This document shows positions 55,297 to 64,000 of a stretch of DNA of 64,000 bases, piece after piece. Each line of letters opens with the position of its first letter. The stretch's first letter is position 1. The DNA comes from Kalmusia sp. IMI 367209. Taxonomy: Eukaryota; Ascomycota; Dothideomycetes; Pleosporales; Didymosphaeriaceae. The DNA lies in contig JAPEUQ010000017.1 of the NCBI GenBank assembly GCA_027946365.1, forward strand, positions 1 through 64,000, written 5' to 3'. The translations under genes were made by a program, and so were the position numbers. The notes under the pieces were generated by a model. That model saw only the letters and a list, made by a program, of their open reading frames with translations, searched no databases and was not told where the DNA came from.

Positions 55297-58200
55297 TTAT
55301 CGCCTAACTCCTCCAGGGGCTGATTGTCCATCCACATTACCAGTCAGCTCTGCCACACGAGCCTTGATGCGAGCTACGCGACTTTCGATCGTTTCCTCAC
55401 CACTCGTCTCCCCTTCATCGGTCCGCACGCTCTGACTGTGACTGCGGCGAGACTGCTCCTCGCTCAACCTTGCCGCACGCTCAGCAGCGTTTTTCCTGAT
55501 CTGTGCCCAGCGATCTTGCGAAGGAGGTGCTTGCTGTGAAAGGTCCACTGACTCTTCGGAGATATCATCTATAGAAGGTCGTGTTGGCGTAGTGTGATCC
55601 GGTACCGACGGAGGTGCGTGACGAGGCACACTGGGTGCTGCATCGTCCTCATCGGAATCATCAGGCACGAAAGCTGGCATATCGTCCATAGGCCCTTGGT
55701 CAAAACGGGAGAAGGCGGTATTCGCCTCTTGCTGTTCGCGCCTGTTTGGTGTAGGAGTGACTTGCAATGCAGGTTCGTTGTACGTCGCAGAGATGGCTGA
55801 CACAGCCGGGCTTTGCTGAAGCTCTGGAGACAAAGCCCTGGCTGGTAGTGGCTTCTCAGCGCTACGAGCTGGTGAGGGCTCACGAGCGTCACTATGATCT
55901 TCGACGCGGGAAACGCTTCGGGCAGCATCAAGCGCGCGCAGATGTGCGTCGTTTTCGGCTTCAGTTTTGGTAGCCTGCGCCGGTACATCGGCCTTCTTCT
56001 TACCAAAGAGCTTCCTGAATCCACCTCCACCTTCCTTCTTCTTGAGTTTCTTGGGTGAAGGTTTTTTGGAGTCATGGGGAGGCACTGTGGGAGCATGTTC
56101 TTCGCTAGCGTGTGCCTCTGCCGGCTTCCGAAGGGCTGGGTGCTGTTCTAACGCAGGACCAGACTTGTCGTCCAGGAGTGCGGGCGATAGCGGAGGCTTC
56201 TCAGAAGCAAATTGAGCAGAGGACGAAGGTTCGTTATACTGTGGCTCTGGGATTGCCTGGGGGGCAGGAGATGGTGGTACATTGTTTTCTGTATTCCCCA
56301 CTTCGGACCCAGGCAAAGCCGGAAGGTCACGGTTTGAAAGATTGTGTCGAGATAAAGCCGCAGTGCTCCCGTTCGCGGTAGTAAGGAGATTATCTCTCGA
56401 ACCCTTGCCTGCATTCATATCTCCGAGGTACTTGGCACGGAGTGCTTCTCGATCTTTTGCACCCTCACCGAATTTCTTGTCCCATTTCATGGCTGGCGCG
56501 GCTTCGGTCAGGAGGTGGGGTTGCAATGTAAGAACACTATTCGTCTTCGTTGAGACTGCATCATCCATTCTCGCGCGGCGCTGAGCAACATGCTCAGCAG
56601 CCTCTTGGTCTCTTTGGTTTTGGGCCAATCTTGCTGCTGCAGCTTGCACACGAGCGTGTTGATCTGGACCAATACTCGTCTTACTCATTGGTGTGTTTGA
56701 GGTTGTACGATTGTACGGCTCCTTCGTGGATGCCGGCTTCTTGCCGGTGGACTTTCTCCGCCCTAGTCGGCCACGCTTAGTCCAACTGAACATGGATTTC
56801 TTTTCCGCGATATAGGCTCCTTCTTCAGGTCCCGCGGCAGCGTCTTTGACCTGTTCCTCGACGACAAGCCATTTCGCACCAGGTATCCTTGTTTCAATCA
56901 ATGTACACCTTCCAAAAGCAGCTTTGCGCTCAGTGGTTTCCTCAGATGCTAAACTTGTCATCCAGACCCACCAAAAGGTATCGTCAAGATCAAACTGAAT
57001 GATGCTCGCAAGTTCGCCAGGTTCCAAATCTTCTTCGCCATGTAGGTTGCGCACGTGTGATTGTGAGCTTTGTACACGAGCAGCTTCGCCTATAGGCGGC
57101 AGTTTTGCGGAGGGCGAGAGTAGTGTCGACGTGTTATTGTTCTCGTCGGCAAAGCCAGAAGAGAGAAAATCGGCCCAGGAAGGCGTGGTAGGTCGACCGA
57201 AGTCGTTGTTCCTTGAGCGAGCCCCAGATGTCATTCTGGAGAATTCGCGGGTACCAGAACCAGTTGACGTGCCATTGGTACTGAGCGCAGAGCTATCTAG
57301 CAGACCTGAAAATCCCAAATCTTCGAATCTGGACCAGGATGGGTCTTGGCTCGCGCCGTCGGGGGCTGCCACAGATTGGTTGGCGGACGAAATGCACTCC
57401 AATACTCTGCGACACTCATCAGTCAACGCTTTTACTGTGTCGTCATAAGATGAGAAGGCTTGTAGAGCTTCGTCATCGTCGCGATATTCAAAATTTTTGG
57501 CTCGTCGTAGGAGGGCAAACGGCGTAGGTGAGACAGAATCCACGATCATGACCACTTTCGTGGTTGTTTGCTGCATGAGTTGCGGCGCTTGTGGTGGATA
57601 CTCAGTCTGTGATAGTAGCGACAGAAGAGATCTCGGAAGAGCAGAGATACCGCCAATGGAGTTAGCATCGGGAGCTAAAGAGCGCAGGTAGGCAAAGAAC
57701 AGGTGGCTAGCAGCATCGGCAGCTCTATTGTCGGGTCAGAATATGTCTATCTAGGTGGGACAGGGGGTAATACTTCTCCCATGTGCGGTAGCCTCCATCG
57801 AAGCCCTTGCCGTCGTCTACGAACTCAAATGCCCACCAGCCGGCCATGCGAGACAACTTCCTGCCGCCCATGCCATTGCTCTTGCCTCGTGCCGATACGG
57901 CGGCGAGCAGGTCGAAAAAGTCGAAAATGACGCGCTTGCGAGCCTCCGACTCGACGCTGAGCGGGATGAATGTGTCGAAGGCGTGCCTGGCGAAGTTGGA
58001 ATCTGTGGCGCGCGTTAGCACGGTCTCGCGTACTCATGTGCATCCGCAGCTGCAGCTTACCCGACTCCCCGATGCGGAAAAGCTCATATGCGTCCCAACT
58101 GACAACGCCGCCAGGCAGTCTACTCCAACACCATTTCATGATGCTACAAAGAGTCTGTTTGTGTCAGCGGCCTGGCGCCATGGTGGTCACCACGGGAGTT

Positions 58201-58609
58201 AGGGTCCTACCAATGGCTCCGCGAGGCGCAATTCCTGCGCCAATCCCTCGCCAGTGAATTGCCTGCTCCCCTCATAGTCCGCTCTAAAAAAGTTGCGCAC
58301 GAAATTGCGGGCGGCGCTGGGTTCGGACGACGGGCGGAAGGGTAGTAGCAGGAAGGGGATGTCCAACGCTGGCGCTGGTTAGCAATGGCGGCATCCTAGG
58401 GCCCAATTGTACATGCCTCTTGATTTCATCTCTTGGGTGCAGACGTGTATAAGCTCCTGGATGTCTTCGGGCGCGACCTCTTTGCGTGACCACGACTCTT
58501 CCCAGCGCGGCTTCGGCGGTGCCACGGGCAGGCTGTCGTCATGCCTGCCAGCCTTGGAGGCAGCGCGCGATCCATCCTTGGATCCAAAGACCTTCTTGAA
58601 GAAGGGCAT
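55297..58609 (-). CDS. MSB1: Morphogenesis protein MSB1
   Basis: Five exons, 58609..58417, 58368..58211, 58154..58061, 58002..57774 and 57724..55297, encode 1033 residues. The N-terminal 330 residues form the Msb1 (RhoGAP-like) domain: VAPEDIQELIHVCTQEMKSR, ALDIPFLLLPFRP, LCSIMKWCWSRLPGGVVSWD, AYELFRIGESDSNFARHAF, GGRKLSRMAGWWAFE and AADAASHLFFAYLRSL. The rest is disordered and charged, with a Lys-rich block (SKKPSPKKLKKKEGGGGFRK) and coiled-coil-like stretches. In yeast Msb1 supports Cdc42 and Rho1 polarity and links to the wall glucan synthase pathway. Intron 1 uses a GC donor (GCATGT); the conserved junction Arg-Ala-Leu-Asp requires it. The acceptor at 58369 is preferred over one 6 bases earlier. 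Confidence 0.92.
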
Positions 58610-60089
58610 CCTGCAAGTCACGTCGGGGTCGGGGCCGTCGTGCCTGGCTGCATGTGCCGTTGGCGGCCGGGGACGGGGCCGAGGGGTGAGAGAGTCGGTA
58701 CGCGAGCGGGATGAGGTCAGTGGGAGCTTGGGCGGTGCGACGGGTGTGCGATCTGGCTGCGGGCGCGGTGTACCAATGCAGCCCTCGTCGACAAGGCGGG
58801 TGTTGTCGTTGAAGTGCGAAAGCTCGAGAGGCGTGCGTGTGAAGGACAGACAGCCCACCCCCTTTGCGAAAAGCTCACGCCAAAGCCGAAATGAGCCCTG
58901 TAAACTAACTTCACAGGCCCCAATGCGCGCCCACGCCACGAAACCTGCCAAGCTGTCGCGCCGCTAACTACAACCCAATGCCTGTGGCACTGCTAGCTGC
59001 CCTCTTCCATCGCAACATTATCTTGCTTTGCGAGCCTCTGGCCTCGCGCTCGGCGAGCGCCTCGGAAGGAGTGGTGCTGCACGCGCATGCCATTGGCTTC
59101 ATTTCCCACGGTCCCTGCGTGGGCGCTTCAGGGTGCCTGGATGCGTTGTCTCTTATCAACACTCGGCGAATCAGGCGCGGTTACGTTGCGGCATCTTTTC
59201 GTCAAATCCGTACCACAACACGCTGGCACACCACACCGTTCCCTTTGATCGTCCTGCCCCGGGCCCATGCCAGCGACGCAGCAGAGGCGCCGCCCTCGTT
59301 CGAAGCTCAACGAGCCCCCACCGTGCTGCTGTCATGAATTGCGTCATGCCTCCGGTTAATATGCATTTTCTCAGCAAAGATAATAATTGCCCGAGTGCCC
59401 CTCATGGCGTTCGCATGCGCAAATTGCCACTGAAAGTTTAGGGTGGACAACGGAACGGGCCCGAATCACGCATGAATCACAGTCCACTCCTGTGCCCGTT
59501 GTCCCATTAATCGCGAAACGCGCCAATTGGTAGCAGCAAACAACTGGCCAGGATACCGTGGAGATGGCTTAGATTTGATACCCATCAGCCGCATCTCCAC
59601 CTTGCCTCACTCGTTGTGCCAGTATTTGCATTTCGCTGTGAGGAGACTCGAACCAAAATATCTATGATCGGCCCAATATGATTCACCCAAATACTGTTGG
59701 TGGGGCACCAAAACGAAGAGACAAGTTAGACGGCATATAGTTTTTAGACAACATGAGTCGTGCTCCATTCGACTCGTGGATGTACATATATGCACTATGC
59801 ACTTCTGCTTCTTGCTGTGCATGCTCTAAGCGGTGGCTGCATATTAGTCGTTATCACGTGATTGCGCGTCATGAGCTAGGAAGCTGCGCTAGCCATCCTT
59901 GCATGAGCGCCATGGACTGTTTTGCTCCACACCATCGTACACAGTGTCACCAACCAACACACGCTGCCAATTATTCGGATACTGCTTGTGGTTTTTTCTG
60001 AAGTCATTTCCAGCAAGTGCAAGCACTAAGACCATTTGTTCCTCGTAAAACATCACCACCGGGTGGGCTGTTGGAAATACACAACCAGC
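58610..60089. other. Divergent promoter interval
   Basis: About 1.5 kb between MSB1 and the coiled-coil gene. GC-rich open frames near 58640-59440 on both strands look like shadows; no family match. Confidence 0.4.
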
Positions 60090-61421
60090 ATGCAAAAATG
60101 TCCAGTTGCAGATATTGACCGCGCCCTGTCGTCCTACGTCAACCCGCGCGAAGAAACTTTGCGGGTGCGACGGACGCTCTCTAAATACCTTACCGCCTCT
60201 GTTCGGCCTGTCAATGCAGCAACTCAAAATCAACACCTTACCCACGAGACGCCGCGCGACCTAAGCGCGGTTGCAACAAATCCTCCAGGGTTGAAGGGCA
60301 TCCGAAGTGCATACCTCGATGCAATCAGGAGCCATAAAGCAGCTCAAACAAGGCTCGGAACGCTCCAGGCTTCGTTAGAAGAATTCCAGCAGCGGCATGT
60401 CGTCGAGTCACCCATCGATGACTCGCATCCTGAAGATGAGGTGATTCATAGCTATATAAAGCTACTCCGTCAACGACGCCGTCTTGCAGAGCTTGAAATT
60501 GTTCAAAGATCTCTTGAGAAGCTGTTGAACATCAACCCAATTGAAGGGCTAAGGGATCCACGCGAACTCATCAAGGACTCGATTGGCGAACAACCCGATC
60601 TTCCAGCGGAACGCTTAGGATCTCCATCACCTAGTGAGAGCAGCGATTCGTTCATTCTCAAGTTAAAGAAGGAGGTCCTGGAAGCGAGGTCGAAGATGGA
60701 AAAAGCAAAATCTGCTCGAAGCGAAGTGCACGACATTTCCCGTGAAGTACCCAGTCTAGATATACAGGTGTATGCACTTGCTCGTGCACGAGAAGAGATC
60801 GTCGAGTGGGTGCAGGGAGAGCTAGCAAAAATGGAGGAAGAGTCTGAGTTCATCGAGGATGCTTCGCCTGTCAAGCGGCCCGTTGCCATTCCCAGTGCCC
60901 AGGATCCTGTCTTATCTGAGACTCAGATCCAGCGCTGCTATTCTCAATATACGACATCCCGCTCTGCCGCCATCGAAGGTCATCAGGGCTTTCAGCAGCC
61001 AACAACGACACATTCTTCGAACACAAACAACGCTAGTAGAACCTCAGAGGTCAATCGCCGTGAGGTCGAAAGTCCACAATCTCAAGCTTCTATCGTCACT
61101 CTGTTACCTCACCTACCTCAACTCGCTCGAATCCATACGAATGAGCGCCTCATGTTGTTACAGGCAGTCTACTTGCAAACGCAGATAGCGTCTGCAGACG
61201 AAGAAAGTAACGACTCTCTTTCAAGACTAGCTGGGGAAAGCCATCTTTTGCCGTCTGGTTCTAGAGGTATTGAGCATTGGGGGAAGACTGTCATCGAGTT
61301 GGAGGCACAAAATGCCAAATCCATCAGAGAACGCCTTCAAAACAGTCGTTCCGAGATTACGAACATCGCCACCATTGTGGACTTATGCTCCCTTCATAGC
61401 AAAGTACTCGACTCACACTAA
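60090..61421 (+). CDS. Coiled-coil protein of unknown function
   Basis: A single exon of 443 residues starting MQKCPVADIDRALSSYVNPR. It is largely helical: AYLDAIRSHKAAQTRLGTLQ, SYIKLLRQRRRLAELEIVQR, LKLKKEVLEARSKMEKAKSA and ARAREEIVEWVQGELAKMEE form long amphipathic segments likely to be coiled coils. A Ser/Thr/Asn-rich loop lies at about residues 290-345, followed by LPHLPQLARIHTNERLMLLQ and a final helix (KTVIELEAQNAKSIRERLQN). No signal peptide or membrane helix is present. The layout resembles structural subunits of microtubule or kinetochore complexes (for example augmin), but I have no specific motif for that and leave it unnamed. Confidence 0.72.
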   Translation: MQKCPVADIDRALSSYVNPREETLRVRRTLSKYLTASVRPVNAATQNQHLTHETPRDLSAVATNPPGLKGIRSAYLDAIRSHKAAQTRLGTLQASLEEFQQRHVVESPIDDSHPEDEVIHSYIKLLRQRRRLAELEIVQRSLEKLLNINPIEGLRDPRELIKDSIGEQPDLPAERLGSPSPSESSDSFILKLKKEVLEARSKMEKAKSARSEVHDISREVPSLDIQVYALARAREEIVEWVQGELAKMEEESEFIEDASPVKRPVAIPSAQDPVLSETQIQRCYSQYTTSRSAAIEGHQGFQQPTTTHSSNTNNASRTSEVNRREVESPQSQASIVTLLPHLPQLARIHTNERLMLLQAVYLQTQIASADEESNDSLSRLAGESHLLPSGSRGIEHWGKTVIELEAQNAKSIRERLQNSRSEITNIATIVDLCSLHSKVLDSH

Positions 61422-62188
61422 TTTAAAAAGGCATCTTGTCGCCCACGTCGTGTAGTCCTGGGCGACAAAAGATCTAACGATACCTCTTTTCTACGTCTAG
61501 TCTGTATATATATATATATCGCAAAGACTACGTTCATCTCGACATGCCCTTTGCGGAACCAATGCGACTTCTTCCAAATCAAGTGTGTCGCGAGCCCATT
61601 CAGAATCGTCCGGGCGAACGTCACTCTCGTGAACTTCTGCGAGCATCTGCCGTGCTGGCCATAGCGTTATAGTACACCTACCCGATGCCTAATGACACAC
61701 CTAGTGCTAGACTTGGTTATCTCACTGCCATATCCGGGTCAGTCGCGCATCTGGTCTATCAAAATATATAGGGTAGACGGTCATTGTTCGTCAAATTAGC
61801 CTTTTCAAAACCTAGCATTTTTGAAGCGACCCAATCACTATACCTCCCCCGCCGCCGCACCCGGCCTGAAACGTACCCAGGGCAGTGACCAGGACACCCG
61901 TTGAATAATTACTGCAATTGGATTTGCCGGTTGTATATTGCAATATCATCGGCGAAGGTTGGCCAGTCGCCTCAGCTTCCATGACTCTTCTCCGCAATGT
62001 TCTTCATTAAGGATAAACCACAGGATATGGTGACATATTGAAATGCAATAGGATCTGGTAACGGCCCACCGTGGCTCCATGGATTCGTCGATTGCCACCG
62101 CATGCAGTACTCCCAGGCATAAAGAGATGGCGCCCTTTGGTCGCAAGGAACAGGGACGAGTTTATCGCTTTCTTTCCTGACGACCATA
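61422..62188. other. Intergenic with a TA repeat
   Basis: About 770 bases. A TATATA tract of some 15 bases lies at 61505-61519, in the 3' region of the coiled-coil gene. No gene seen. Confidence 0.4.
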
Positions 62189-64000
62189 ATGCCTTCCTAC
62201 AAGCTTTTGGGTGGTGCCGTTGCACTTGCTGGCTACGGTAAACATAATGCGTTCGCCAGTGTAAATTTTACTAATGTTGCTCGTAGCGATTGCGCAAGGT
62301 GAGGTCCAGTCTAAAGTTATTTGCGATGCGGAGACAAAGATCTGTTATTCGTCGTACTCGAACGCAGCGTCCGGATTGACCTTTGGTATTGCTCTTCCAA
62401 AAACTGTCACCGACCCATACGATGCAATCATCAAAATCACGGCCCCAAAAAATACTACATGGGCCGGTTTCGCCTGGGGCGGCCAAATGGTGTGGAATCC
62501 TCTCACTGTCGCTTGGCCAAATGGCAACTCTGGGGTTGCATCAGCACGCTTTGCCTAGTATGCAGATTTCGGCTTAGTATACCTTCCTTCCTAACAATGA
62601 GTAGTAGTATCAGCTTGCCGCAAGGCTACGACGGTGCCGAGCACTTCCTTTTGAAGGGTACCACACAGAACAACACCCATTGGACAGTCAACGCCTTGTG
62701 TAAAGGTTGCACGGGCTGGCAAGACGTCGACGAGAACCGCTTTGTTCTGAATGGCACCGGCACAACGCAATTCGCCTGGGCCTTTGGTACCTCTGCGGTC
62801 GAAAATCCAGCTCGGAATGACTCTGCGTTCAATGTACATGCCGATGTCGGGCACTGGACCCATGATCTGAACGCCGCTCGCATTGACAACTTTGACCAGT
62901 TGGTGAAGAGCAATCTACTGACAAAGCCTACAGCTAGCGCCACCGCTATCCCCCCTGCCAACACCGTCGTAACGAGTGTCAGGTCCACCGGCACCACCAA
63001 TGCCGGTGCAGCCATTCCGGCTTCGTGCTCTGGCGCTGGAAATCCACAGTACCCAGGCACTTTGGCGAGTGGTTGGAAGGCAACTAAGGTTGCTGGAGGC
63101 CTGACTCTCCCCCGAAGCATTCAATTCGACAGCAATGGCAACATGTTGGTTGTTCAGGCTGGAAAGGGTATCTCATACCATGTTGTCGGCACCGATGGTT
63201 GCATCACCTCAACGAAGATGTTGGTCTCCTTGAACAGCCTTAACCACGGCATTGCATTGAGTGTAGATGGCAAGACCCTATATGCCAGTTCTATGACCCA
63301 AGCCTTCAGCTGGCCGTATGATGCTGCGGCTGCAACCGTAGGGACACGCACGACCATCATCACCGGAATGGTCAACGGTGGCTCACATTTGACACGCACG
63401 CTTGCCATTGCGCCGCACGCGCCAAACCTTCTCGTTGTTTCTCATGGCTCGAACGCGAACATCGATAGCGCCACTTCCAGTCCATCTGCTGGCCGTGCCA
63501 TCATCAAAGTCTTTGACCTCTCTGCCATCCCAAGTGGAGGTTACAACTACGTCTCTGGAGGCTACACCGCCGGCTACGGACAACGTAATGATGTCGGCAT
63601 GTGTTGGGATAATAACAACATGTAAGTTTTTAAGCGGAATCGCTAGAAATGTCCATATACTAATAACACAGGCTATGGGGTGTCGAAAACAGTGGTGACC
63701 AGTTCACGCGCAACGGCAAGGATATTCACAATAACAACCCAGGCGAGAAGATTCATTACATGGGTGATGTCACCAAGCCCAACAACAACTGGTACGGATA
63801 TCCAACCTGCTTCACCGTCTGGCAACCAAGCGACTTCACCGACAAGACCTTCAAGGTCGGCGACTGGTTTGTGCAGACCCCTAGCTCGTCGATGAACGAC
63901 GACACCTGCAACCAGAAGGCGACCAAGCCTGCCATGACCCTCTTCCCCCACTCCGCACCCATCGACTGCAAATTCAATGCGGACAACTCCAAGATGTTCA
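62189..64000 (+). CDS. Secreted AA8 cytochrome-AA12 PQQ sugar dehydrogenase fusion, 5' part
   Basis: Exons 62189..62237, 62287..62557, 62605..63621 and 63672 onward; the gene runs off the window end. A signal peptide (MPSYKLLGGAVALAGYAIAQ) precedes an AA8 cytochrome b domain like that of cellobiose dehydrogenase: CYSSYSNAASGLTFGIALP, WAGFAWGGQMVWNP with Met84 as likely haem ligand, and NVHADVGHWTHDL with His185 the likely second ligand. A Thr/Ala/Ser linker (about 205-235) leads to an AA12 pyrroloquinoline-quinone dehydrogenase beta-propeller: PRSIQFDSNGNMLVVQAGKG, LNHGIALSVDGKTLYASS, RNDVGMCWDNNN, WGVENSGDQFTRNGKDI and NNNWYGYPTCFTVW. The fusion would oxidise a sugar at PQQ and pass electrons through haem, for example to lytic polysaccharide monooxygenases. 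Any C-terminal binding module is outside view. Confidence 0.9.

Noticed and set aside
59630..59720. GGTTCGAGTC-like T-loop on minus, possible tRNA
   Set aside because: The flanking bases do not pair as a T-stem and no acceptor or anticodon stem can be formed.

Overview
The window is nuclear DNA of a filamentous ascomycete (Pezizomycotina; gene content and style point to a Dothideomycete, which is inference). Genes are broken by many short introns, mostly about 45-120 nt, with GT(A/G)(A/T)G(T)-type donors, CTAAC/CTGAC-like branch sites and AG acceptors. I modelled about 63 introns by matching reading phase and family conservation. No tRNA, rRNA, CRISPR array or intact transposon was recognised.

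Layout, left to right. 0.6-5 kb holds housekeeping genes: CDC26 (anaphase-promoting complex), a mitochondrially targeted RGG-rich protein, the Dpy-30 COMPASS subunit SDC1, and ribosomal protein uS15/RPS13, whose last exon carries an apparent 2-base excess in a C run. 5.6-7.9 kb is a TOS1-like wall glycosidase. 9.2 kb is a tiny secreted 8-cysteine protein in a gene-poor stretch. 9.8-15.8 kb looks like a former carbohydrate-use cluster: a Zn2Cys6 regulator, the decayed 3' half of an MFS sugar transporter, and a secreted GH31 glycosidase. 16-35 kb holds KRE33/NAT10, an alpha/beta hydrolase, a DUF3807 protein, a FAS1 protein, a metallo-beta-lactamase-fold protein, a PWWP chromatin protein, a 3.2 kb gene-poor interval, a UBE2W-type E2 and the ribosome-associated Hsp70 SSB.

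35-64 kb holds a large HET-domain protein with C-terminal repeats, a SUR7/PalI membrane protein, a conserved unknown, a long disordered protein, a penta-EF-hand protein, the MADS-box regulator RlmA, a secreted DUF1996 protein, the morphogenesis protein MSB1 and a coiled-coil protein. At the right edge is the 5' part of a secreted AA8 cytochrome-AA12 quinohemoprotein fusion, cut off by the window end.

The housekeeping genes are unrelated to each other. Several genes share wall and cell-surface themes (TOS1, SUR7, RlmA, MSB1), and several encode secreted proteins (8-Cys protein, GH31, FAS1, DUF1996, AA8-AA12). The most interesting items are the 8-Cys secreted protein, the AA8-AA12 fusion, the regulator/dead transporter/GH31 locus, the HET protein, the uS15 frameshift, and three GC-AG introns.
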